Source: Planctomycetota bacterium (GTDB taxonomy: Bacteria; Planctomycetota; UBA8742; SKZP01). From it: a stretch of DNA of 5,747 bases. The notes beneath the pieces are model-generated. The model worked only from the letters and a program-made list of their open reading frames with translations, did not search any database and was not told the origin of the DNA. The DNA is taken from positions 1-5,747 of the forward strand of contig SKZP01000513.1 of the NCBI GenBank assembly GCA_007127275.1. Direction: 5' to 3'. How positions within the stretch are numbered: position 1 is the first letter of the stretch; the number at the start of each line of letters is the position of its first letter. Made by a program: the position numbers and the translations under genes. Below, piece by piece: positions 1 through 5,696 of the stretch.

Positions 1-105
1 TGGACCCCTTCGCAGTCGGAATTCGAAATTCTTTCGAGGCTACGGGCGGCGGCCCGTGACCGACTTTACGCTGCGACCTTCGGGCGTATTTTGGGGGCGA
101 ATTGA
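1..105 (+). other. possible 3' end of an upstream gene
   Basis: Frame 1 is open from the window edge to a TGA at 103-105 and would give a 34-residue tail containing SEFEILSRLRAAARDRLYAA, which reads like an amphipathic helix. The other two plus frames are also open for some distance (to about 59 and 154), and third-position G/C is not clearly raised, so coding is not established. I recognise no family. It could equally be spacer sequence. Confidence 0.18.
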
Positions 106-149
106 TGATCGCCTCGGGGGCCATGTAACAACGCTAGTAGACTGTCACA

Positions 150-288
150 ATTGAATCCGTGGGTGGCACGTCGCGGGCAAAGCCCACGGGCCTTGCCCGT
201 GGGTCGGACTCTGTTTGCGCCCCCGGCCCACGGGCAAAGCCGGCAAAGCCGTGGGCTTGTTGGCCACCTGCACACTCACGGATTCAAT
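150..288. repeat. nested palindromic element with 12 bp terminal inverted repeats
   Basis: The ends are a perfect 12 bp inverted repeat, ATTGAATCCGTG at 150-161 and its complement at 277-288. Inside are two further hairpins. One has a 9 bp stem, CCCACGGGC at 183-191 pairing with 195-203 across a 3 nt loop. The other pairs GCCCACGG at 226-233 with 249-256. The word GGCAAAGCC recurs three times (176-184, 233-241, 242-250). No reading frame inside looks like a protein and there is no obvious target duplication at the outer ends. The structure fits a MITE or a REP/BIME-like intergenic repeat. Its family is unknown to me. Confidence 0.6.
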
Positions 289-594
289 CTTGATAGCCGC
301 GAGGTATTCCCGGAGCGTGGTACCGCCACGTTCCCCCCATGAGCCCCGTCGTTTTCGGGTTTGCGAAACGCCTTATGTGAGGCGCGCACCGCTTCGCGTC
401 GCGGCTAGAATCGCGGCGGCGGCGTTCGGCATTGGTTTCCTGTCGGCCCCTTTGAGATTTCAGGCTTCGCACGCTGGGGTGTGATTGGTAATAAGGGGCG
501 TTGTCGAGTCCAACGTCTGGCCGCCGGGGCCACGATTCGGTTTCATCTCGTCCACTCACGAGTGCGAACGCAACCACAGAAGAAGGTGTCGGTG
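289..594. other. spacer without a recognisable gene, upstream of the OmpH-like gene
   Basis: I see no convincing gene here. A hairpin with a 9 bp stem (one G-T pair) and 5 nt loop lies at 312-334; it is followed by C residues rather than T residues, so it is not a standard intrinsic terminator. A weak promoter candidate for the downstream gene is TTCGCA at 466-471, a 17 bp gap, and TGG-TAATAA at 486-494; the match to consensus is poor. The reading frame of the downstream gene is open back to a GTG at 481, but that extension lacks a ribosome binding site and would bury the signal peptide. Confidence 0.4.
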
Positions 595-1329
595 ATGATG
601 CGCGCGCGAACGCTATTGATTCCCCTCGGTCTCGTCCTTTTCCTCGGCGTTGGCACGGCGCTGCTCACGCTGTTCTCCGCGGACACGCCGACGGCCGAAG
701 CGCAGCGGGCGACCTCGCCGGATCACATCCGCATCGGAGTGGTGGATTTCACTCGCTTGAGCAGCGACCTTTCCGACGTGGAGAAGATTCGCGATCTGAT
801 GAGCCTGCTCGACGAGTTGCGCCGCATCGAAGAGCGGTATTGGCGCGAGCAGATCCGCGAGCTCAACAATGAAATTGACACGGCGGAGATGTTCAACATG
901 CCCGAAGAGCGCGAGGAGAAGCTGGAGGAACGCCGCGTAGCGGAAGCGGCCTACGACGCCGCGCAGCAGGTGGCGGAGTTTCGCATGCGCAAGCTCGCGA
1001 CAATGTACTCCTCGCGGCTGCTGCAAAAGATCCTCGACCGGATCGAGCAGTACAGCGACGGCCGCTTCGACCTCGTCTTCAAGGTGCTCGGAGATCCTGG
1101 CGAGGCCACCGGCGAGGACATCGTCGGGGAGGCGCAGAAGCTCAACCTCGCCCAGGCCCGCGAAGTCCTCTACTACGACACCCAAAGCCGCTACGTCAGC
1201 GACATCACCGACCGCGTGCGCCGCGCCGTCAACCAACCCGGGCCCGACGACGTCAGCCAGGCTCTCGACGACGCCATTGGCGGCGTGCGTGACGAGATCC
1301 AGGAGTGGCGGGAGCGCGCGGGGAACTGA
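595..1329 (+). CDS. OmpH/Skp-family periplasmic chaperone-like protein
   Basis: Predicted exported protein of 244 residues. The Skp/OmpH family binds unfolded outer-membrane proteins in the periplasm and carries them toward the BAM machinery. Residues 1-36 look like a signal peptide: a basic start (MMRAR), a hydrophobic stretch at about 6-27, and an A-E-A cleavage motif at 34-36. The mature part opens with the family-like strand IRIGVVDFTRL (45-55). A long charged, probably coiled-coil helical region follows at about 62-150, then a C-terminal piece with VLYYD (191-195) and DITDRV (203-208), matching the usual ending of the family. At about 208 mature residues it is somewhat longer than E. coli Skp. 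AGAAGG at 581-586 sits 8 nt before the ATG at 595; a second ATG follows directly at 598. bamA and lpxD, common neighbours of skp, are not in view, so this may be a stand-alone paralogue. The family call is good; the exact client role is inferred. Confidence 0.8.
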   Translation: MMRARTLLIPLGLVLFLGVGTALLTLFSADTPTAEAQRATSPDHIRIGVVDFTRLSSDLSDVEKIRDLMSLLDELRRIEERYWREQIRELNNEIDTAEMFNMPEEREEKLEERRVAEAAYDAAQQVAEFRMRKLATMYSSRLLQKILDRIEQYSDGRFDLVFKVLGDPGEATGEDIVGEAQKLNLAQAREVLYYDTQSRYVSDITDRVRRAVNQPGPDDVSQALDDAIGGVRDEIQEWRERAGN

Positions 1330-1387
1330 TCGAGAGGGTCGAGCGCGCACCGGCATAGCGGGCGTTCACGGAGATCGGGAAGGTGTT

Positions 1388-1406
1388 GCCGGCCCCGGCG
1401 CGTTTT
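1388..1406 (+). terminator. weak terminator-like hairpin after the OmpH-like gene
   Basis: GCCG at 1388-1391 pairs with CGGC at 1396-1399 around a 4 nt loop, followed after GCG by four T residues (1403-1406). The stem is short and the T run is not adjacent, so this is at best a weak terminator. It lies between the OmpH-like gene and the promoter candidate of the next gene. Confidence 0.2.
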
Positions 1407-1413
1407 CCATCGG

Positions 1414-1422
1414 TGGTATAGT
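1414..1422 (+). promoter_or_regulatory. extended -10 promoter for the BFN gene
   Basis: TGG at 1414-1416 is directly followed by TATAGT at 1417-1422, matching an extended -10 element (TGn plus a 5 of 6 match to TATAAT). There is no good -35 hexamer 16-18 bp upstream, which extended -10 promoters can tolerate. Transcription would begin near 1429, leaving a leader of about 60 nt before the ATG at 1493. This would let the BFN gene be expressed independently of the OmpH-like gene. Confidence 0.42.
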
Positions 1423-1492
1423 GTGCTGACATGCGACGACGCCTGTTTTGCCCGCGCAAGAACGCACGCTCGCACCGCAGGGAGGACGCGTC

Positions 1493-1891
1493 ATGATTTC
1501 AATGGCCATCACCAAGATCGTCACCACCGCCGACCTCGGCATCGGTCCGATTGTCGTACTGGAAGAGCGGGACGGCGAGCGCTGGTTTCCCATCTTCATC
1601 GGGCATTATGAGGCGGCGGCGATCGACCGCGAGGTGCTGGGCATCGAGCCGCCACGGCCGCTGCCACACGACTTGATGTACAACATCATTCTCGAAGTGG
1701 GAGGTAAGCTCGAGCAGGTCGTCGTCAGCGAGTTGCGCGAAAACACCTTTTTCGCGCTGTTGCGCATCCGCACCGAGAGCGGCGAAATCCGCGAAGTTGA
1801 CTGCCGTCCCAGCGACGCGATGGCCTGCGCGATCCGTGCGAAGTGTCCCATTTACGTCGAGCCGGATGTGCTGATGCGTGCCGCCGAGTAA
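1493..1891 (+). CDS. bifunctional nuclease (BFN/DUF151) domain protein
   Basis: Small protein of 132 residues made almost entirely of one BFN (DUF151) domain. Family members have been reported with nuclease activity on DNA and RNA; in many bacteria the role is unknown. Visible signatures in order are FPIFIGHYEAAAI (32-44), PPRPLPHDLMYNII (53-66), the strand VVVSELRENTFFALL (76-90) and the diagnostic RPSDAMACAIRAKCPIYV (105-122). The ATG at 1493 is chosen because GGAGG at 1481-1485 lies 7 nt before it. An upstream TTG at 1448 in the same frame lacks such a site. The length fits a stand-alone domain; other homologues add a UvrB/C-binding tail that is absent here. The stop TAA (1889-1891) is also one copy of the short duplication flanking the mobile element that follows. 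The family assignment is firm; the cellular substrate cannot be read from the sequence. Confidence 0.88.
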   Translation: MISMAITKIVTTADLGIGPIVVLEERDGERWFPIFIGHYEAAAIDREVLGIEPPRPLPHDLMYNIILEVGGKLEQVVVSELRENTFFALLRIRTESGEIREVDCRPSDAMACAIRAKCPIYVEPDVLMRAAE

Positions 1892-2066
1892 GGAGCTGTC
1901 AGAAAATACCTTCCGAATTTGAGCTACTGCGCTCGACGGTGCTTCGTTGTCGTCGTTGCTGCTGCTCAAGGGGGCTACGGCCATGCCTCTGCTGCTCAAC
2001 TTCCTCCGCCTTGCTCAGCCTTCGCTCGTGACGCTCAACTTTCGGAAGGTGTTTCCTGACAGCTCC
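1892..2066. mobile_element. MITE-like non-autonomous element, 175 bp
   Basis: The ends form a 26 bp terminal inverted repeat (1892-1917 and 2041-2066) with 24 matching positions, beginning GGAGCTGTCAG. With a one-base gap, pairing continues through TTGAGC (1919-1924 with 2033-2038). The trinucleotide TAA flanks the element on both sides (1889-1891 and 2067-2069), as expected for a 3 bp target duplication. The interior has no transposase gene; it carries a direct repeat CTGCTGCTCAA at 1959-1969 and 1989-1999. TIRs starting with GG and a 3 bp T-N-A duplication recall IS5-family (IS1031/IS427-like) elements, but that family link is from memory and unconfirmed. A TA duplication with a one-base-longer TIR (IS630/mariner-like) is the alternative reading. 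Confidence 0.72.
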
Positions 2067-2130
2067 TAACGCTTGCGTTCGGCGCGGTGACGGGCGTGCG
2101 GAAATGTTTCGCCCCTCGGGAGTGTTTTTG

Positions 2131-2139
2131 TGGTAGTAT
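2131..2139 (+). promoter_or_regulatory. possible extended -10 promoter for the GNAT gene
   Basis: TGG at 2131-2133 is followed by TAGTAT (4 of 6 to TATAAT), resembling the TGG-TATAGT before the BFN gene. No clear -35 is present at normal spacing. If real, transcription would start near 2146, just at the first hairpin of the leader, giving a leader of about 205 nt. Confidence 0.28.
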
Positions 2140-2146
2140 GCGAACC

Positions 2147-2353
2147 GCAAGCTGGATCGGTTCCGGCTTGCCTCGGTGTGGAACGCACCGGGACGCAATA
2201 GGTGCATGGAGCTGTCGCTGCGTGGCGGCTCGGCATCCCACCTCGGAAAGGTCCGGCGACACCGACAGGCCCGCCGCTTTCCGAAACCGGTTACCGCACC
2301 GGATGTGGGGCATGTACCGGGGTGTAACGGGCACGCGGGTGCCCATCTACTGT
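2147..2353 (+). promoter_or_regulatory. structured 5' leader of the GNAT gene
   Basis: This ~200 nt stretch upstream of the GNAT start has several strong stem-loops. The first pairs 2147-2156 with 2162-2171 (10 bp including one G-T pair, 5 nt loop). The second pairs 2174-2180 with 2184-2190 around a GAA loop. CTGTCGC at 2212-2218 can pair with either GCGACA (2256-2261) or CGACAG (2263-2268). The last, GGGCAC at 2329-2334 with GTGCCC at 2339-2344, ends only 9 nt before the ATG. I do not recognise a known riboswitch class: cobalamin, TPP, T-box and SRP RNA signatures were looked for by eye and not found. High G+C makes chance hairpins common, so a regulatory role is only a suggestion. Confidence 0.3.
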
Positions 2354-3442
2354 ATGAATACCGAGATTCAGATTCGTCCGTTTTCCGGTAACGGAGAGAC
2401 CGTTGCAGAGGATTCCGAAGAGGCAGATATAGACTACGCCTCGCTTGCGTCCATCTACGGTCGCATTTGGCCGCGCTTCCCGGTGGATCCGGGGGTCTTG
2501 CGCAAGATGGACCGCCGCCGACTCACGCTCGGCCCGGCCGTGCGCCAGGTTGCCGTGGTTCGGGGCCAACCGGTCGCCTTGGCAGAGGCGTTTCGCTCGC
2601 CGTACTACGCCGAGCGGGGTCACTTCCAGGTGCGCGTCGGTGCCGTTCCCGGCTACCGGGACCGCGCGACGTTCGCCCGGCTTTCCGAGGCCCTCGAGTC
2701 GGCACTTGCGCCGTATGATCCTACGCGGCTTGTGACTTGCGCCTCCGACAACGACGCGGCGGCCCTCGCCTTTGCTTACTCGCAAGGGTACGAACTCTTC
2801 CAGCGGGAAACCGAGTTCGGCTTGTACCTGCCCGCGTTCGAGCCGCGGCCGTACGTGCCGAAGCTTGAAAAGCCGGCGGCGTTCGGCATTGAGATTCTGC
2901 CGGTGGCCGCGCTGGCGCAGGATCCGCACCGCGACCGTCGCCTGTGGGAGCTCGACGCCGAGTTGTTTTCGCAGATCCCTGGCGAGCAGGGCAGCCGTCC
3001 GGAGTTCGAGCCGTGGCGCGAGGAGGTGCTCGAACGGGACGACTTCCTCGACGAAGGGTCGTTCGTCGCCCGCGACCGCAAGAGTGGTGAGTACGTCGGT
3101 GTGACGTTCCTTTTCGCCGAGGAGCCGAAGGACGCGACCATTGAACTCACCGGCGTGCGCGGCTCGCACCGGCGAATGGGGCTTGCGACCGCGTTGAAGC
3201 TCTCCAGCATGATCTGGGGTCGCGAGACGGGCCTTGACCGGCTCTACACATACAACGACGCGAGCAACGAGCCCATCCGCCGGCTCAACGAAAGCCTCGG
3301 CTTCGAAGCGACGTTCGACTGGCTGATGTTGCACCGCTTGCTCGACGAAGAAGCTGCGGCCGTGCGAGCATCGCAAGGCGTCAACGCGGCGCTGCGCTCG
3401 TCGACTCCAACCGCGGCGACGCGCACCGCAGCCGTTGCTTGA
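2354..3442 (+). CDS. tandem-GNAT N-acetyltransferase (two GNAT domains)
   Basis: Protein of 362 residues, probably cytosolic, built from two GNAT folds in tandem; GNAT enzymes transfer an acyl group from acyl-CoA, usually to an amine. The N-terminal half (about 5-160) has the GNAT layout, including VAVVRGQPVALAEAF (66-80), VPGYRDRATF (98-107) and GYELFQRETEFGLYL (145-159), but its CoA loop is degenerate. The C-terminal half (about 177-328) keeps the acetyl-CoA loop, VRGSHRRMGLATALKL (268-283, R273-x-x-G276-x-A278), and the motif YNDASNEPIRRLNESLGFE (300-318), so it is the likely catalytic domain. The tail after 332 is low-complexity Ala/Thr. The ATG at 2354 fits the typical opening IQIRPF but has no Shine-Dalgarno sequence; in-frame ATGs at 2303 and 2312 are alternatives. 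The two-domain size resembles mycothiol synthase (MshD), though substrate cannot be deduced. Confidence 0.8.
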   Translation: MNTEIQIRPFSGNGETVAEDSEEADIDYASLASIYGRIWPRFPVDPGVLRKMDRRRLTLGPAVRQVAVVRGQPVALAEAFRSPYYAERGHFQVRVGAVPGYRDRATFARLSEALESALAPYDPTRLVTCASDNDAAALAFAYSQGYELFQRETEFGLYLPAFEPRPYVPKLEKPAAFGIEILPVAALAQDPHRDRRLWELDAELFSQIPGEQGSRPEFEPWREEVLERDDFLDEGSFVARDRKSGEYVGVTFLFAEEPKDATIELTGVRGSHRRMGLATALKLSSMIWGRETGLDRLYTYNDASNEPIRRLNESLGFEATFDWLMLHRLLDEEAAAVRASQGVNAALRSSTPTAATRTAAVA

Positions 3443-3453
3443 CGACAATGAAC

Positions 3454-3504
3454 ACGCAGGCGAGCGAAGGGCGAAACTCGCGCTTCGCTCGCTTTGCGTT
3501 TTTT
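3454..3504 (+). terminator. intrinsic terminator of the GNAT gene
   Basis: Starting 12 nt after the GNAT stop codon, ACGCA (3454-3458) pairs with TGCGT (3495-3499), and GCGAGCGAAG (3460-3469) pairs perfectly with 3483-3492. An inner GCGA/TCGC stem (3471-3474 with 3478-3481) has a 3 nt loop. Six T residues follow at 3499-3504. This is a textbook rho-independent terminator in the plus direction; the minus direction lacks the T run. Confidence 0.85.
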
Positions 3505-3511
3505 CGAGCCC

Positions 3512-3666
3512 GCGGGCGTCGTCCGTTAAGAGACAACGAAACAAGGCGAGCGCAGAACGCAAGCCCTGCGAGGCGAACCCTCGTGGTCGCGTGCTTCGCC
3601 TCGCAGGGCTGGCGTACTGCGCTCGCCTCTGAACCAAGATCTTTACGGCGTGCGGGCGACGTCCGT
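3512..3666. repeat. 15 bp direct repeats flanking the long hairpin
   Basis: GCGGGCGTCGTCCGT at 3512-3526 recurs at 3652-3666 with a single change (T to A at the eighth base), exactly 140 bp apart. The pair brackets the long inverted repeat at 3544-3628. They may mark the borders of a repeat unit or an old duplication; chance is possible in G+C-rich sequence. Confidence 0.5.
3544..3628. repeat. long hairpin with 34 bp arms in the convergent spacer
   Basis: The arms 3544-3577 and 3595-3628 are inverted repeats of 34 bp matching at 32 positions, around a 17 nt loop (3578-3594). Key words are AGGCGAGCGCAG at the base and GCCCTGCGAGGCGAA at the tip. It sits between two convergent genes. Read on the minus strand the hairpin is followed by a T-rich stretch (3543 down to about 3527), so it could end bshC transcription; on the plus strand no T run follows. 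A palindromic intergenic repeat family is the other reading. Confidence 0.75.
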
Positions 3667-3692
3667 GGGCTTGGATTTTCCGCAAACGGAGA

Positions 3693-3712
3693 TGCCCCGT
3701 CACTGCGGGGCA
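3693..3712 (-). terminator. hairpin around the bshC stop codon
   Basis: TGCCCCG at 3693-3699 pairs with CGGGGCA at 3706-3712 around a 6 nt loop that contains the TGA stop of bshC (3700-3702). No T run follows on the minus strand, so it is not a standard intrinsic terminator; it could protect the transcript 3' end or act together with the long hairpin further downstream. Confidence 0.3.
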
Positions 3713-5577
3713 GACACGCCGAGCAAGATGTGTACTTGCACGAGCGGATCCGCCTGTTGCGCGCTCAAGGCGTTGCGGATGGCTTGCCAGTCCAGTGCGA
3801 GCCACGGCACCGTTCGCTCTTGCAGGTGGCGTGACACCGGCTCGTACCAGCGTAGGGCCGCCTCGTGCGGCGGGGTGACGTCGGGCGCGAACGCTTGTGG
3901 CGCCTCGGCGCTGCGGCGCACGTGACGCGCAAGTCGGCGGGGCACCTTGCGGGCAAGGCCCTCCACCGTGGCGCGCATCCCTCCGAGGACGGGGCCGCCG
4001 TGCCGGGCGAGCTCTTCCAGCGCGGCACGCGTCTCGACAAGCAGGTCGCGGTGCACGCTTTCGAGACTCTCCGGCCTGTCGAAGCGCAGTGCCGCCACGG
4101 CGTCGAACGCCTCGCCGCGTCGTGCAAGCGCCTCGGCCGCGAGTTCGAGTTGCGCCTCCGGCACCACGGTCACGCAGTGCCGCCGTACCAGGGCCGCCGG
4201 CTCGACGCCCAGCGCCGCATGCCACTGCCGGCACAGCAGGTTGTACGCAAGCTCCGACGGACCGGCGGCATACGCGACACAGTCGAGCAGCGCATCCTGG
4301 ATCACGGGTCGCAACAGCGCGCCGGCACTGAAGCGCTCGGGTTGCTCGCGTGCGAGCGCCTGCCACTGCGCAAGGTAGCTACGGCCGTGCGCGGGATCTC
4401 GGCTCGACTCCAGGGGCGGGCCTTCCAGGGTGAAACCCGTGACGTCGTTCGCGCTGCCCGGCGACACGGTCGGAATGAGGTGTCGTCGCTCGCGGTGGCG
4501 CTCTCGCTCGGCAAGGTAAAACAGCGGCGGATGCGGTTGCGGCTCGGCAAACTCGGCAAGGGCGGGTGCCTCCTCGCTCCACGCCGCCGCTTGCTTGGCC
4601 ACGGCCGGGGCGAGTGCCGCGTGCCGAGCCAGTGCCTGCGCGACAAGCTCCCCTTGCAACGGCCGCAACACCCACGGCTCGACGACGAGCAAACCGTAGC
4701 TGCCCAAGGCATGCAGCAGAGCGCGCGCCTGCCAGCGACCGAGCGTCTCGTTCGCTTCGACTCGCGGAGCGCCGAGCGGCTCGAGCCATGCGTTCAGGGT
4801 GGCGGCGGCGGCCGCGTCGAGCGGCGTGGCTTCGAGCGGCACGCGAGTGGTTCGCGCAAGGGTCTCGAGCCGCGTGCGTCGCAACGGCCAGCGCTTCTCG
4901 AACCCGCTGGCGTAGCGGAGAAGCGCGGTCAAATGCGAGGTCGGGCTTGCGTGGCGTCCTTCGTGGCCGCTGTCGCGGGCAGCGCCGCTGGCTCGTTCTC
5001 GCCACCGTGCCTGCGCCGCGGCGTCGCCGAGCTTGCCCGGCAACCAAACCGTGTTCGCCTCGGTCAGGTCGTGGTCTTCCGAGCCGATCCAAAACACCGG
5101 CACCGCGCTCACACCTTCTCGTTCGAGCGCCGAGGCGAGCGTCACCGTGGTAAGCGCCTTGGACAGCACATAACCGGGCCCGCCGAGCAGTGCCGGTTGC
5201 TGGCCGGTTACCACCGTCACCGTCGCCGGATCCGCGAGCCGCTGGAGCGCGCGAGTCACTGCGGTCGGCACGGCAGCGTCGCCGTACAGGTCCTCATGAT
5301 ACGCCCGCAGCGCTTGCACCACCCGAGCGCGTTGTTCGGGCGGCGCCGGGCGGCGTTGCCGACACCGTGCGGCAAGCGACGCGACATCCGGCACCCCGCC
5401 GAGCGCGTTAGCCAGTTGCCGACTCGTTGCGCCCTCGCCCGCCTCTTCCCCGTCCTCGGCTGCTCGCGCCGCCAACGCCGGGTACGCGTTCCACAACGAC
5501 GGATACTCGTGCAGCACGGCGAAGGCGACTTCGCGCATCCGTCCTTCCCGCAACGACTCGAACTCGGCCACGCTCAT
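3700..5577 (-). CDS. bshC: bacillithiol biosynthesis cysteine-adding enzyme BshC
   Basis: BshC catalyses the last step of bacillithiol synthesis, joining cysteine to glucosaminyl-malate in the cytosol. The 625-residue product shows the family hallmarks: VVTGQQPALLGGPGY (122-136), a nucleotide-binding-like region; VPVFWIGSEDHDLTEAN (159-175); LLRPVIQDALLD (421-432); GPSELAYN (439-446); a helical segment at about 505-555; and the C-terminal LQER (585-588). The usual family length is about 540, and the excess lies mainly in the first ~50 residues. The ATG at 5577 is preferred because third-position G/C is about 87% just after it and about 64% in the open frame before it. ATG 5538, with a GGAAGGA-like site close upstream, and GTG 5634 are alternatives. 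bshA and bshB are not in the window. The gene converges on the GNAT gene. The family call is secure; the start is not. Confidence 0.88.
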   Translation of the reverse strand: MSVAEFESLREGRMREVAFAVLHEYPSLWNAYPALAARAAEDGEEAGEGATSRQLANALGGVPDVASLAARCRQRRPAPPEQRARVVQALRAYHEDLYGDAAVPTAVTRALQRLADPATVTVVTGQQPALLGGPGYVLSKALTTVTLASALEREGVSAVPVFWIGSEDHDLTEANTVWLPGKLGDAAAQARWRERASGAARDSGHEGRHASPTSHLTALLRYASGFEKRWPLRRTRLETLARTTRVPLEATPLDAAAAATLNAWLEPLGAPRVEANETLGRWQARALLHALGSYGLLVVEPWVLRPLQGELVAQALARHAALAPAVAKQAAAWSEEAPALAEFAEPQPHPPLFYLAERERHRERRHLIPTVSPGSANDVTGFTLEGPPLESSRDPAHGRSYLAQWQALAREQPERFSAGALLRPVIQDALLDCVAYAAGPSELAYNLLCRQWHAALGVEPAALVRRHCVTVVPEAQLELAAEALARRGEAFDAVAALRFDRPESLESVHRDLLVETRAALEELARHGGPVLGGMRATVEGLARKVPRRLARHVRRSAEAPQAFAPDVTPPHEAALRWYEPVSRHLQERTVPWLALDWQAIRNALSAQQADPLVQVHILLGVSAPQ

Positions 5578-5664
5578 GCACCCCCGCGCCACCCCAGCAG
5601 CGTCAACAACCAACGCCCGACGAAAACAAAGCACCGTCTTAAGGAGCGGCGCCGACTGCGCGAA

Positions 5665-5696
5665 ATTATAGTGCTCGGCGTGGTAAAGAAACTCAA
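5665..5696 (-). promoter_or_regulatory. promoter candidate for bshC
   Basis: On the minus strand a perfect TATAAT lies at 5670-5665. TTGAGT at 5696-5691 is the best -35 by sequence, but the spacer is 20 bp, longer than usual; TTTCTT (about 15 bp spacer) is an alternative. Transcription would start near 5658, leaving a leader of about 80 nt to ATG 5577. A consensus -10 is rare by chance in DNA this rich in G+C. Against it, the bshC frame is open through this region to the window edge, so the hexamer could lie within coding sequence. Confidence 0.42.

Noticed and set aside
150..288. CRISPR-like repeat array suggested by recurring GGCAAAGCC words
   Set aside because: The copies are short, unevenly spaced and partly adjacent, without uniform spacers; hairpin structure explains them.
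613..1356. 247-residue minus-strand frame opposite the OmpH-like gene
   Set aside because: The plus strand has a signal peptide, a ribosome binding site and family motifs; the minus frame is a composition shadow.
1899..2207. Glu/Gln/Arg-rich minus-strand frame through the MITE-like element
   Set aside because: The frame crosses both terminal repeats and adjoining spacer, has no transposase motifs and is too short for a transposase.
2208..2216. GGAGCTGTC in the GNAT leader, identical to the first 9 bases of the MITE terminal repeat
   Set aside because: The match stops after nine bases, no second end lies nearby and no duplication flanks it; most likely chance.
2147..2230. Possible tRNA or SRP RNA in the GNAT leader
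   Set aside because: No T-arm consensus, no cloverleaf with a 7 bp acceptor stem, and no SRP apical-loop signature were found.
3439..3834. 131-residue plus-strand frame after the GNAT gene
   Set aside because: It runs through the intrinsic terminator and both arms of the long hairpin and into the end of bshC, so its sequence is explained by repeats.
2291..4366. 691-residue open frame on the minus strand
   Set aside because: It lies antisense to the GNAT gene and then overlaps the end of bshC in another frame. It is Arg/Ala/Gly-rich with no family features, the usual shadow of a G/C-ending gene.
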